Assembly: GCA_937893495.1 (NCBI GenBank)
Contig: CALBIE010000823.1
Location: 1-32,565, forward strand
DNA: 32,565 nucleotides
Direction: 5' to 3'
DNA from: an uncultured Verrucomicrobiales bacterium
GTDB lineage: Bacteria; Verrucomicrobiota; Verrucomicrobiia; Limisphaerales; JAYPXF01
How positions within the stretch are numbered: the stretch's first letter is position 1; each line of letters opens with the position of its first letter. The translations under genes and the position numbers were made by a program. Below the pieces are notes generated by a model. It made no database searches, had not been told where the DNA came from, and saw only the letters and a program-made list of their open reading frames with translations. Positions 9,149-18,992 of this stretch are shown here, one piece after another.

Positions 9149-10642
9149 TCAATCGGATTTTTCTTCCCAATCGCGAGAGCGACCGAGTGCTTTATTCCAT
9201 CCTTTCAACAGTCGATCCCGGTCGCGGGATTTCATGGCTGGTTTGAATTTCCGATCCACCTGCCATTGCCTGGCGATGGTTGCCTGATCCTTCCAGTAGC
9301 CGACTGCCAGCCCGGCGAGGAACGCCGCGCCAAGGGCCGTCGTTTCCTGAATCCGGGGTCGGACCACGGGAAGTCCCAGCAAGTCTGACTGAAATTGCAT
9401 CAGGAAATCGTTGGCACAAGCTCCGCCATCCACGCGCAGTTCTTTCAGGCGAATGCCGGCATCGGCGCGCATGGCCTGAAGCACATCGGCGACTTGATAG
9501 GCGATACCTTCGAGCGCCGCCCGGGCAATGTGCGCACGGGTTGAACCCCGGGTCAGGCCGACAATGGTTCCGCAGGCATATTGATCCCAATGTGGAGCGC
9601 CGAGACCCGCGAATGCGGGCACCAGATAGACGCCGCCGTTGTCCTCGACAGAAGTGGCCAACGCCTCAACGTCTTGCGATCGCTTGATGATTCCCAGTCC
9701 ATCCCGCAGCCATTGCACCACCGCGCCGGCCGTGAAGATACTGCCCTCCAATGCATATTCGGTGTGATCACCGATTTTCCACGCGATGGTCGTAAGAAGA
9801 TTGTTCTTTGACGCAATCGGTTTGGGGCCGGTATTCAGCACCATGAAACAACCGGTGCCGTAGGTGTTTTTGACCATTCCCGGCCGGGTGCAGGCTTGGC
9901 CGAACAAGGCGGCCTGTTGATCGCCGGCAATTCCCGCAATGGGAATCTGACCACCAAGCAGACTCGTCTCGCCATAAACCTCGCTGGATGAGCAAACGCG
10001 GGGCAACATGGATTCGGGCACGTCAAGGATGCCCAGAATCTGCTTGTCCCATTTCCCGGTCTTGATGTCGAAGAGCATGGTGCGCGAGGCATTGGTCACG
10101 TCAGTGACGTGCTGTCTGCCTCCCGTCAGTCTCCAGATGAGCCAGGAATCGATCGTGCCGAATGCCAGCTTGCCTTTCTCGGCGAGTGCCCGCGCGCCTT
10201 TGACGTGTTTGAGCAGCCACTGGATTTTTGTTCCCGAAAAGTAGGCGTCAATGATGAGGCCGGTCTTTCGCCGGATGGTCGATCCGAGCTTTTGTGCCTT
10301 CAACTGATCGCAGACGGACGCGGTTCGTCGGTCCTGCCAGACGATTGCGTTGGCGATGGGTTTGCCCGTGTCACGATTCCAGACAAGCGTTGTCTCGCGT
10401 TGATTGGTGATACCGATGGCGGCCACGTCGCCGGCATCCGCGCCCGCATTTTTTAACGCCTGTCTAGCCATCGCGATTTGCGTGGACCAGATCTGTTCCG
10501 CATCATGTTCCACCCATCCCGGCTTGGGAAACATCTGGGGAAACTCCTTTTGCGCGGCGGCGACGATGGAGCCGTTTCTGTCGAATACGATGGCACGAGA
10601 ACTCGTGGTCCCCTGGTCGAGGGCGAGAATATATTTTTTCAT
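9149..10642 (-). CDS. glpK: Glycerol kinase
   Basis: [27 protein letters not shown]...; [57 protein letters not shown]. Confidence 0.97.
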   Translation of the reverse strand: MKKYILALDQGTTSSRAIVFDRNGSIVAAAQKEFPQMFPKPGWVEHDAEQIWSTQIAMARQALKNAGADAGDVAAIGITNQRETTLVWNRDTGKPIANAIVWQDRRTASVCDQLKAQKLGSTIRRKTGLIIDAYFSGTKIQWLLKHVKGARALAEKGKLAFGTIDSWLIWRLTGGRQHVTDVTNASRTMLFDIKTGKWDKQILGILDVPESMLPRVCSSSEVYGETSLLGGQIPIAGIAGDQQAALFGQACTRPGMVKNTYGTGCFMVLNTGPKPIASKNNLLTTIAWKIGDHTEYALEGSIFTAGAVVQWLRDGLGIIKRSQDVEALATSVEDNGGVYLVPAFAGLGAPHWDQYACGTIVGLTRGSTRAHIARAALEGIAYQVADVLQAMRADAGIRLKELRVDGGACANDFLMQFQSDLLGLPVVRPRIQETTALGAAFLAGLAVGYWKDQATIARQWQVDRKFKPAMKSRDRDRLLKGWNKALGRSRDWEEKSD

Positions 10643-10692
10643 GGGAAAGATGCGGGACGTTTAAATTTCATCCAGCTGTCAATGGGTCGATT

Positions 10693-11433
10693 TCAACCTG
10701 CTACGGGTGGCCAAAGGAGTTGGTAAAACAGCGCGCCGGTCACGCCGCCAATGATGGGTCCCACGACCGGAATCCATGCGTAACTCCAGTCGGAATCGCC
10801 CTTGCCGTGGATGGGCAGAAAATGATGCGCGATCCTCGGCCCCAGATCGCGCGCGGGATTGATGGCATAACCCGTTGGACCGCCCAGCGAAAGACCGATT
10901 GCAAACACCAGCAGGCCGACCAGCAGCGGACCCAATCCGGTGTTCCAGCCGGCGTCCGGATTCAGGTTATCCGGTCGGAGAATGGCCAACACTCCGAGCA
11001 CGAGCAGGAAGGTGCCGATGATTTCGGTGGCCATATTGGCCCACGGCTTGCGGATGGCGGGAGCCGTGCAGAAAACGGCAAGCTTGCTTGCTTGATTCTT
11101 CGTGGCTTCCCAATGCGGCAGGTAAGCCAACCAGACGACACAGGCGCCGGTAATGGCTCCGCAAAATTGAGCCAGCAAGTATCCGGGCACATAACTCGCG
11201 TTCAGTTCGCCGATGGCCGCCATTCCGAGGGTGACCGCCGGATTAATGTGGGCACCACTGATCCAGCCGACACAGTAAACGGCGATGGCAACAGCAAGGC
11301 CCCAACCCGCGGTAATAACGATCCAGCCGGATGAGTTGCCCTTGGTTTTATCGAGGACGACATTGGCGACCACACCATCTCCCAGAATGATCGGGATCAT
11401 GGTGCCGAGGAATTCTGCGAGATACGGTGACAT
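10693..11433 (-). CDS. glpF: MIP-family glycerol uptake facilitator / aquaglyceroporin
   Basis: MSPYLAEFLGTMIPIILGDGVVANVVL...; dual NPA motifs GAHINPAVTLG and GYAINPARDLGPR (the D-containing motif is typical of GlpF). Adjacent to glpK on the same strand. Confidence 0.93.
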   Translation of the reverse strand: MSPYLAEFLGTMIPIILGDGVVANVVLDKTKGNSSGWIVITAGWGLAVAIAVYCVGWISGAHINPAVTLGMAAIGELNASYVPGYLLAQFCGAITGACVVWLAYLPHWEATKNQASKLAVFCTAPAIRKPWANMATEIIGTFLLVLGVLAILRPDNLNPDAGWNTGLGPLLVGLLVFAIGLSLGGPTGYAINPARDLGPRIAHHFLPIHGKGDSDWSYAWIPVVGPIIGGVTGALFYQLLWPPVAG

Positions 11434-11680
11434 GGCAGTATGACAAATTGAGTGGAGTCGGTTACAAAATAGCAGGACTGACGAAGCCGTGTCCACCAGC
11501 AATGCGGGGTGCGCAGCGCGCGCGCCATTGGACGCTTGTTGCTAACCGGTGGAACACTTGGAGTTCTTTATTGGGGAGCATAGGTCGCTGGCCTGTGTCG
11601 GCGACCGACTCGGTCGCCGAGTGTCAGGATCAATCTCGCCCAACGAGACGCGGGGCTTAACGGGCGAGCCGCCTGAGCTC

Positions 11681-12436
11681 GTGTGCCCGGCAGGGGCGGG
11701 TTCTATCGGGATGAAAGGTTCCCGACGGGGGGTGGTGACGCCAACCGTAGCCAAACTGCCAGGTCGTCCCCGCAAGGGGGCGGCGCGAAAGGGCGGGCGG
11801 CAAACGTTCGACCGCAGGAACACGAACGGGCAGTGAGGCAGGAAGTCGGGGGCAAGTGTGCGAGCAATCACGAAGCCCGAGGTTCACTGACGACATGCTG
11901 TAGATCCCGGCGGCGCGAACGAAAAGAATCGGTCCTGACCCGGGGAAGTCAGCAGAAACTATAGTAATGAGGAAGTCCGGTGAAAGCCGGGACGAGCGAA
12001 GGGCCGAAGAACGAAAGAGCAGAACTCAATGAGAACCTGGCGCGCCTGCGTTCGCGGCTGGTGGGGCTACTACCGGCTGGCCGAGGATCGCCGCAACCTC
12101 CATCGACTGGAAGGTTGGAAACGGCGCCACATTCGGAACTGCTTCTGGCAGCGGTGGAAGAACTGGCGCGGACGACTGCGAAAGCTGCGGCGACTGGGAC
12201 TGAGCGGACGCCTGTTGAAGGTGGCGCACAGTTCCAAAGGAACGTGGCGAATTGCGGCCAGCTCGAGCTTGCAGAGTGCGTTAAGCAACGCGGTGTTGCG
12301 ACGCCACGGGTTCTGCTTACCATCAGACCTTGCTTCCCCGTGAAATGGAAGCGGCGTTCAACCGCCGGATGCGGAAAACCGCACGTTCGGTGGTGTGGGA
12401 GGGTGGTGCCGGGGCGCAATCCCCGGCATTCGACCC
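11681..12436 (+). mobile_element. Degenerate, RT-deleted group II intron remnant
   Basis: 5' end GTGTGCCCGGC resembles the GUGYG start. A maturase X-domain fragment is present. A domain-V-like hairpin ACCGCCG-GA-TGCGG-AAAA-CCGCA-CGTT-CGGTGGT at 12361-12394 is followed by a domain-VI-like hairpin GCCGGGG...CCCCGGC. Total about 0.76 kb, too short for a full RT ORF. Confidence 0.75.
12029..12343 (+). pseudogene. C-terminal maturase-domain fragment of a group II intron reverse transcriptase
   Basis: VRGWWGYYRLAEDRRNLHRLEGWKRRHIRNCFWQRWKNWRGRLRKLRRLGLSGRLLKVAHSSKGTWRIAASSSLQSALSNAVLRRHGF matches the group II maturase-specific domain pattern; all RT blocks absent. Confidence 0.8.
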
Positions 12437-12447
12437 AATCCGCCGCT

Positions 12448-14031
12448 TCAGCTGCGGAACCAGTACGAATACAAATCGGCATCCTTGAGTACAAAGCGCA
12501 GGCGGATGGGTTTGCCGGCCAGTTTGCTGACATCTATCCCTCCGATCCAACCGACAATCCGTTCCAGCGTGTCACCAAAGTGGGCGGGGCAATCCTTTAG
12601 CGCGAATCCAGGAATGGCTTTTCCGTCCGCATGCTGAATTTCCACCCGGATGTCTCCGACCGCGGAAGTGGCGAAGTTCATCGTGAGCATCTTTCCGGAA
12701 AACACGAACGGTTTCGTCACCAGTTCGCCGCCCTTCGTGGAGGCCTTGACTGATACAAACCCGTCATTGCGCAAGGTATATCGTCGCAGTTTACCGCCGG
12801 AGCCGTGCCAATAATCCTCCGTGGAGTAAAACGACAGTTCATCCGGCGCACCGGGCAGGGTGGATTTGGTTTCCACGAAGTTGTGCGCGACGTAGTTCTG
12901 GCCGTATTGCCACGTGCCCTTGCGGCTGATACCGGGACGAATGAAGGCCTCATTCCAGCGCTTGAAATGAACGCCGTCGCGACTGGCCATGATGAGCGCC
13001 TCGGTGACGGCGGTGCCGTAGCGTTCGCTGGCCGAGGCGCGCAGTTCCCGGTTTTCGAGATCGGGCAGGGCACGGGCGGAATCCGACCAGCCGCGATCGA
13101 CGTAGCGGGTGGGGATACCGATCAGCAGGTGCGGCGCGCGCGGATAAGGTGCGACCTGATTCGTGTAAAGATGCTCGGCGGGCGAATCGACATAGGTCAG
13201 GTCGGCTTCGTTCGACCAGTTGATGAAATCCTTTGAGGTGCCGGTTCGAATGGCGCGATAACCCGATGGCTTCCACACTTTTTGTTCTGTGACGCCGGCG
13301 GTAAACGTCCGCCAATAGGCCCGGTATTTGCCGAGGGTCGGATCCCAGAAACCGATGTTCTGCGAATCGAACGCGCCGTTGGTGATCAGGGGTTTGTCGC
13401 CAATCATCGACCAGTGAATGCCGTCGGGCGACTTGAATGCGAACAGACCACCCTCCTGTTTGATTCCCGCCAACGCCTTGAAACGGGCGTCCGGGGCGCA
13501 GTCCGGATTGGCATCCTTGAACGGTGCAAAGTTATGCGTTCCCGTTCCTTCCAGGATGATGTTGTTCGCCTTCGAGCCCTTGTAATCGACGATGCCGAGA
13601 TTTGGTTTTGTCCAGCGGATGCCGTCCTTGCTTTCCGCGTAGCAGTAATACGGCTGGTGCCGGCTGGTGCTCATCTTGCCCTTGCTGACATCGAGGTGCA
13701 GTCCCCGGTAGTAAAGCCGATAGCGGTCTCCGTCCTTGATGACGGTATGATAACCGGAACCGCTTCCCTCCCACGGCGCGTCATGAACGAGCGCGACTTC
13801 GCGCGGCACGGGATGATGCAGCCGTAACTGGGCTGCGCCGGTGACGCGCTCTATCAATGCGTCCTCGACGAACAGCTCGCGGCGGGAGCCGATGTTTGTG
13901 GCGCTGCTTTCCCGGTCGGCGGCGACGAGATTAGGGAATGGTGACGTGAACGTTGCAGCGCCCAAAAGGCCAATGCTTTTGAGCCACTCGCGACGTGATG
14001 CGATATGGCGTTTGAGTGGGATGGAATCCAT
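12448..14031 (-). CDS. Secreted glycosyl-hydrolase-like (GH32/GH43-type beta-propeller) protein with TAT-like signal
   Basis: N-terminal SRREWLKSIGLLGAATF; RRELFVEDALIERV...LRLHHPVPREVALVHDAPWEG...YRLYYRG...CYAESKDGIRWTKPNLG; paralog at 16681-18852. Confidence 0.75.
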   Translation of the reverse strand: MDSIPLKRHIASRREWLKSIGLLGAATFTSPFPNLVAADRESSATNIGSRRELFVEDALIERVTGAAQLRLHHPVPREVALVHDAPWEGSGSGYHTVIKDGDRYRLYYRGLHLDVSKGKMSTSRHQPYYCYAESKDGIRWTKPNLGIVDYKGSKANNIILEGTGTHNFAPFKDANPDCAPDARFKALAGIKQEGGLFAFKSPDGIHWSMIGDKPLITNGAFDSQNIGFWDPTLGKYRAYWRTFTAGVTEQKVWKPSGYRAIRTGTSKDFINWSNEADLTYVDSPAEHLYTNQVAPYPRAPHLLIGIPTRYVDRGWSDSARALPDLENRELRASASERYGTAVTEALIMASRDGVHFKRWNEAFIRPGISRKGTWQYGQNYVAHNFVETKSTLPGAPDELSFYSTEDYWHGSGGKLRRYTLRNDGFVSVKASTKGGELVTKPFVFSGKMLTMNFATSAVGDIRVEIQHADGKAIPGFALKDCPAHFGDTLERIVGWIGGIDVSKLAGKPIRLRFVLKDADLYSYWFRS

Positions 14032-14110
14032 GAGTGATTTGATGACGATGTCAGAATCGAGATGGATTGCAACGATTCAAGCCGTCGTGAACTGGGCGCA
14101 TTTGTGTGAC

Positions 14111-14236
14111 GCCCCCGTAGCGCAGGCTTCCAGCCTGCACGAAACCGTTGCCATGCCGACCACGCTTCGAGTTTTCCGGCAGCCGCAGTTGGCCAGAGCA
14201 CCCGTTCTACAGGCGAGACGCCTGCGCTACGGGGGC
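14111..14236. repeat. Paired-hairpin (REPIN-like) element
   Basis: Perfect 17-bp inverted repeat GCCCCCGTAGCGCAGGC (14111-14127) / GCCTGCGCTACGGGGGC (14220-14236). Internal hairpins GCAGGCTTCCAGCCTGC and CAGGCGAGACGCCTG. Confidence 0.9.
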
Positions 14237-14321
14237 GGTCGGCGTATGCGCCCAATGCGCCCGTCTCAATCCGCGCGATTCGCGGATTGATTCGGCAGGT
14301 CGCTCGCGCGACACTGGTGTC

Positions 14322-15176
14322 ATGTCCATCACTCGTAGGCAATTCGCCTCGCAATGCCTTGCCGTGGCAGCGGTCACCGCGATTCCCGGCAATTGTTTTG
14401 CGAAGCCACCGCGCAGAAGAATCCAGATTGCGGTGAAATACAATATGATCACCGAGAACCTGTCGGTCAGTGACAAATTCAAACTGCTGCACGACTTGGG
14501 TTTCGACGGGGTGGAGGTTTACACGCGGGATGCGGATGATCGAAAGGCGTTTCTGCGGGCGCGCGAGCAGACGGGATTGCGGATTCACGGCGTCGTGAAT
14601 TCTTCCAGTCCGGACATTAAAACAGCCGTGGAATTGGCAGGTTATCTCGGCGGCGATTCAGTGTTGGTTCTGGCGCGGGAAGACACGAAGCGCAGTTATG
14701 ACGAGAATGTTCGGAACTGGCAGGAGTTGATTCGACCGGTTATCCCGGTGGCGGAAAGGAACAAGGTTCGCATCCTGATCGAGAATGTTCGCGCGACGTT
14801 TCTCAAAACGGCTGAGGGAATGGTGAAGTTCATTGATTCCTTCGAAACTCCGTTTGTCGGTGCCTACTACGACACGGGTAACACCGTTACCTGGACGAAA
14901 CAGTCGGCGGAGCATTGGGCGCGAGTATTGGGAAAACGGATTGGGAAGATGGACGTCAAAGACCGCGGTCACGCGGAGTTTGGCGATGAAAAGCTGAAAT
15001 CAAAGATCGCCAAAGGGACGGACGGCGGCGAAGTGCATTGGGAAAATGTACGGAAGGAATTGCGTGCGATTGATTACACGGGCTTCGGAACGGCCGAAGT
15101 GCGTGGCGGTGACCGAAAACGATTGGCTCGCATGGCGAAGTGGATGGATCAGGTTTTGGGGAATGTCGCGCGATAG
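14322..15176 (+). CDS. Sugar phosphate isomerase/epimerase (xylose-isomerase-like TIM barrel), TAT-type signal
   Basis: MSITRRQFASQCLAVAAVTAIPGNCFA; LHDLGFDGVEVYTRD; ILIENVR...; GAYYDTGNTV; DVKDRGHAEFG; GFGTAEVRGGDRKRL. Confidence 0.85.
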   Translation: MSITRRQFASQCLAVAAVTAIPGNCFAKPPRRRIQIAVKYNMITENLSVSDKFKLLHDLGFDGVEVYTRDADDRKAFLRAREQTGLRIHGVVNSSSPDIKTAVELAGYLGGDSVLVLAREDTKRSYDENVRNWQELIRPVIPVAERNKVRILIENVRATFLKTAEGMVKFIDSFETPFVGAYYDTGNTVTWTKQSAEHWARVLGKRIGKMDVKDRGHAEFGDEKLKSKIAKGTDGGEVHWENVRKELRAIDYTGFGTAEVRGGDRKRLARMAKWMDQVLGNVAR

Positions 15177-15260
15177 GGAATGGCGTCTGGGGTTTGGCGG
15201 ATGGGGCTGGGGAGTCATCAGTAAACAGTAATTCAGTATTCGGGAACGAAATGCGAAGCG

Positions 15261-15325
15261 GTAGCAGCCGACGTAAGGAGGCTCTGATCTCCGTGAAATT
15301 TGAGCCTCGTTACCTCGGCTGCTAC
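15261..15325. repeat. Palindromic repeat, family A copy 3
   Basis: GTAGCAGCCGACGTAAGGAGGCTCTGATCTCCGTGAAATTTGAGCCTCGTTACCTCGGCTGCTAC, nearly the reverse complement of the 5877-5941 copy. Confidence 0.92.
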
Positions 15326-15411
15326 GAGGTTTTGGAATCGGCTCCCGGTAAACAGTTGCCGATTGACAGGGATGGTGGGTTGACGGGAACCTCTTACGCC
15401 CCTTTTTATTC

Positions 15412-16479
15412 ATGAAGACTCGAGACAGTTTTTCCCTATTGGCCGCTTTGGCAATCGTCGGCGCTGCCGCTTCTGCGGATGCCGCTTCAACTCTGGCCCG
15501 TTTCAACGATTCCAAACCACAGCAATACCGCATCGAAGCACGGGCGAGCAAACTGGATCCACGAACGCGCGAGTATCCAAAGATTGATTTTGTATTTGCT
15601 AAAGGCGGCAAGTCGCAGGATGTGCAGCATGCCACGGTGGATACCCGGGTGAAGCCGCGCGGGAAACTTGTCATCTGGCTGATGAGTTACAATGAGCGGC
15701 TGTTCGACCGTCTTGCCGGTTACGGTTTACATGCCATCCAGCCTCACTACGCGAATCGCTGGTTCTCCAAAGTCTGCCTGGAAAAGCCGGTGGGCGAGCA
15801 CTGTCGCGGCAATATGCGCCTGGAGGCCGCGACGGGTGATGATTTCAGCAAGGATGCCGACATCCAGAAACCGGACGGCATGATGGAGCGCGCGTATCAG
15901 TTTGTGAAATGGCTCGCGAAGGAGAATCCGCAGGGGAGGTGGGATTATTTCCTGACGGCGGATGGCAAGGGATTGCGCTGGGAACACGTCATCATGGCGG
16001 GCAGTTCGCATGGTTCGACGACCGCCGCGCGTTTTGCCAAGCATCAGAAGGTGGGTCGCGTGGTGATGTTGTGCGGACCTCGCGATCAGTATCAGGTCTG
16101 GCAATCACTCCCATCCGCCACGCCGGCGAATCGTTACTTCGGCTTCAGCCATGTGCTGGATGGCGGATGGACGGGGGATCATTATTGCCGTTCGTGGGAG
16201 TTGATCGGTTTGCACCAATTCGGTCCCATCGTCAATGTGGACAAGACCAAGCCTCCGTTCGGCAATTCGCGGCGATTGATCACGGCGTGGGATGTGAAGA
16301 AGGATGCGAAGCGGGCACATTCCTCCGTACAGCCGGGGGGTGCCTCGCCGAAGAATGCCCAGGGCGAATTTGTTTTCGAATCCGTCTGGCGTTACCTCTT
16401 CACCCATCCGGTGGATCAGGTCGGCGAATCCGTGCCGCTGGATCCGGGATGTTTAAAGGACCAACGTTCGAAGTTGTAA
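15412..16479 (+). CDS. Secreted alpha/beta-hydrolase-like protein (BPSS1187-like appearance)
   Basis: Signal-like N-terminus; nucleophile elbow-like MAGSSHGSTTAARFAKH; VVMLCGPRDQYQVWQ; GNSRRLITAWDVKKDAKRAHSSVQPGG. Confidence 0.65.
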   Translation: MKTRDSFSLLAALAIVGAAASADAASTLARFNDSKPQQYRIEARASKLDPRTREYPKIDFVFAKGGKSQDVQHATVDTRVKPRGKLVIWLMSYNERLFDRLAGYGLHAIQPHYANRWFSKVCLEKPVGEHCRGNMRLEAATGDDFSKDADIQKPDGMMERAYQFVKWLAKENPQGRWDYFLTADGKGLRWEHVIMAGSSHGSTTAARFAKHQKVGRVVMLCGPRDQYQVWQSLPSATPANRYFGFSHVLDGGWTGDHYCRSWELIGLHQFGPIVNVDKTKPPFGNSRRLITAWDVKKDAKRAHSSVQPGGASPKNAQGEFVFESVWRYLFTHPVDQVGESVPLDPGCLKDQRSKL

Positions 16480-16623
16480 GCGGGAGCCCGGCATTCATGC
16501 CGCGGGAACGTGAATTTGCATTTTGTCTCGCGAGAGCTTGATCGGTTTGATTGACAACCGAGATGGTGTAGCATTCCCGACGCCGACTGTGAGTTCGTTC
16601 CTGTATGCAGCAGGCGAGTGCCT

Positions 16624-16646
16624 CTGCGGACTGAAGGCCGCGCTCC
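16624..16646. repeat. Single REP-like hairpin
   Basis: CTGCGGACTGAAGGCCGCGCTCC, related to the GGAGCGCGG... arm found at 7710 and 19189. Confidence 0.55.
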
Positions 16647-16680
16647 TGCCAATCTGAATACGGGTTTCAGGCGGAAGAAT

Positions 16681-18852
16681 TCATCGGCCGAAGCGCAAAG
16701 CGTAGAGGTCGGCATCCTTCAGTTCGAACCGGAGACGAATTGCCTGCCCGGCCAGGGCCTTGAGTTCGCTGGAGCCGTTCCAGCGCAACGGATAGTCAAT
16801 CGAATCTCCGTAGAGTTCATCGCAATCGGCGAGGCCGAAGCCCGGAATCGGTTTGCCATCCACATCCTGGATTTCACAGCGGACACTTCCGGCCGCGGAT
16901 GTGGCGAAGTTGATCAACAGTTCGACCTCGCCGGGTTGATCGGCAACGGGTCCGGTAATTGTTTGCCGACCATCGCCAGTCAGTTGATCCGTGAGTGGCG
17001 CGTCCGTTTCGTCCATCGTCAGCAGGACTCCCTCATCTGATTCCTTCAGTGCGCTGGTCGAAGTCGCCAGTTTCCCGATTTCATCCGGCGTCATTGCCCG
17101 GCGCAGGACAAGGATATCGTCCGCCGTCCCGAGGAAAGGTTCATTGGCGACCGATGTGGGCGGGTAATCCTCTCCAAAGCGGAGGTCGCCGAGTTGAAAT
17201 TTCAATTCCCCGGCACCCGGATTTCCACCCGACCCAACTTTCCGTCCATCGAAGTACAGCGTGATTCGCCCGTCGTTCCAGGTTGCCGCGATGTGGTGCA
17301 CGGCCTCTGCATCTTTGGCCGCGCTCCAGTCACCGATATCTGAGAACTTCGCGCCGATCATCACGCCGTTGTAGTTGAAGCGAATCGAGTATCCGTCGTT
17401 CTTTGAAATCGCGCCGGCGGAATTCATGTCGAAGTAAAGTTCGTCGGGCACCGTGGTGCTTCCGTTGTAGGTTGAGAACAATCGGCGATGACCGGCTGGT
17501 ACGCCCCGAACCGCGACGGCCAGCGTCGCCTTTTTTCCGAGGTTTTGTGTGCCGCCCAGTGTCAGGATGGACGCGCTCTTGAATTCCAATGAACCTGTTC
17601 CGTGAATCGGTTTTTCGGTTTCTACTCGAATGGAGACGGGCAAGTCGGAGTGAACCGTTCGCGGCGCGTTCGCATCCGGCAAGGTAAACTTGATGGGCCT
17701 GGTCAGTGCTGTGCCGCCATTCAGTGGGGCTGTAATTGAAACGAACCCATCGGGTCGCAAGGTGTAGCGGCGCATCTGACAGGAATCGCCGACGTAGTAG
17801 CCTTCGATCGAATAGAATGACAGTTCATCCGGCGTTCCCGAGCGATCGCTCGCTGTTTCGACGATTCCCCAATTGATGAAATTGTTGCGGTTGACCCAAC
17901 GTTCAGACTGCAGACCGGGGCGCAAGAATGCCTCCGGCCACCGATGAAATGTCCGGCCATCTCGGCTGGTCATGAAGACGATGTCGGAGACACCGGGGTT
18001 GACGTGTCGTAGCGGATTGCGTTGAGGCAGAAAGCGCTTGGGAAACCCCATGAAAATATGCGGCGCACGGTGGTAGGGCGTCGTCTGGTTGGTGTAGAGG
18101 TGTTCGTTGCGGTCGTCCTTGAACTCAATCCACTCAGGTTCCGTCCAGTTGATAAAATCGGAAGACGTACAAGTCATGATGGCGCGGACGCCCTTGTTGA
18201 AGCCGCGATGGAAATCGACGTAACGACCGCGCATGGCATCGTAGAATGCCAGGTTCTGGGAATCAAATGCGCCACGCGTGATGACCGGCTTGTCGTGCAT
18301 CAACTTCCAATTGATTCCGTCCGATGATTGGAACACATAAAGACCACCTTTGCCGTGCCCGATTGCCTTGTAGCGCGCTGCCGGCAGGCAATCCGGGTTC
18401 GCGTCCTTGAACGGTACGAAATTGTGCTGTCCGATACCCACCCAGATGATGTTGTTCTCCTTCGAGCCGTTGAATTCGTGCAGGCCGAGTTTCGGTTTGG
18501 TCCAGTTGATTCCATTCGGGCTTTCCGCGTAGCAGACAAGTTGGTGACCGGTCGCTTCGGGATGATTTGTCCGTTGTCCTGAGTGCGCGCCGCGGTAATA
18601 CATTCGGTAAATATCCCCGTCCCGAAATACCGTGTGGTAGTAGCAGATGTTACCCTCCCACGGTTCGTCATGAACAATGGCGACTTCGCGGGGTGTAGGA
18701 TGATGCAATCGCTGCTCGGCTCCATCCAGTTTATCGATGAGAAAATCGTCCACGAACAGCTCACGGCGATCGCCGAGTTCGATCGGATCAGCCGCCGGAC
18801 TGATGGCGATGAGTCCGAGAAAAAGTGCAAAGGAGAATAGGCGCGGGTTCAC
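16681..18852 (-). CDS. GH32/43-like beta-propeller paralog with internal LamG/concanavalin-like domain
   Basis: GTG start VNPRLFSFALFLGLIAISPAADP (signal peptide); DRRELFVDDFLIDKLDGAEQRLHHPTPREVAIVHDEPWEG; inserted LamG-like HHIAATWNDGRITLYFDGRKVGSG...LRFGEDYPPTS...GTADDILVLRRAMTPDEI. Start codon is inferred; the ORF extends further upstream through a dispersed repeat. Confidence 0.75.
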   Translation of the reverse strand: MNPRLFSFALFLGLIAISPAADPIELGDRRELFVDDFLIDKLDGAEQRLHHPTPREVAIVHDEPWEGNICYYHTVFRDGDIYRMYYRGAHSGQRTNHPEATGHQLVCYAESPNGINWTKPKLGLHEFNGSKENNIIWVGIGQHNFVPFKDANPDCLPAARYKAIGHGKGGLYVFQSSDGINWKLMHDKPVITRGAFDSQNLAFYDAMRGRYVDFHRGFNKGVRAIMTCTSSDFINWTEPEWIEFKDDRNEHLYTNQTTPYHRAPHIFMGFPKRFLPQRNPLRHVNPGVSDIVFMTSRDGRTFHRWPEAFLRPGLQSERWVNRNNFINWGIVETASDRSGTPDELSFYSIEGYYVGDSCQMRRYTLRPDGFVSITAPLNGGTALTRPIKFTLPDANAPRTVHSDLPVSIRVETEKPIHGTGSLEFKSASILTLGGTQNLGKKATLAVAVRGVPAGHRRLFSTYNGSTTVPDELYFDMNSAGAISKNDGYSIRFNYNGVMIGAKFSDIGDWSAAKDAEAVHHIAATWNDGRITLYFDGRKVGSGGNPGAGELKFQLGDLRFGEDYPPTSVANEPFLGTADDILVLRRAMTPDEIGKLATSTSALKESDEGVLLTMDETDAPLTDQLTGDGRQTITGPVADQPGEVELLINFATSAAGSVRCEIQDVDGKPIPGFGLADCDELYGDSIDYPLRWNGSSELKALAGQAIRLRFELKDADLYALRFGR

Positions 18853-18992
18853 TCGACCATTGTGCGGCGGTGGAGTTGGAAGACAAGCTTTCGCAGCCAA
18901 CCGGTCACTGAATAATGACTGGGTCAGGGAAAAAAATACGGCCGGCAAAGCGAAAAACCAACGGATGGCAAATGGTGGTTTTGAAATGTTCG

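Noticed and set aside
11542-11964. Several ORFs in both strands across the intron 5' region
   Set aside because: Explained as structured intron RNA sequence rather than protein-coding.
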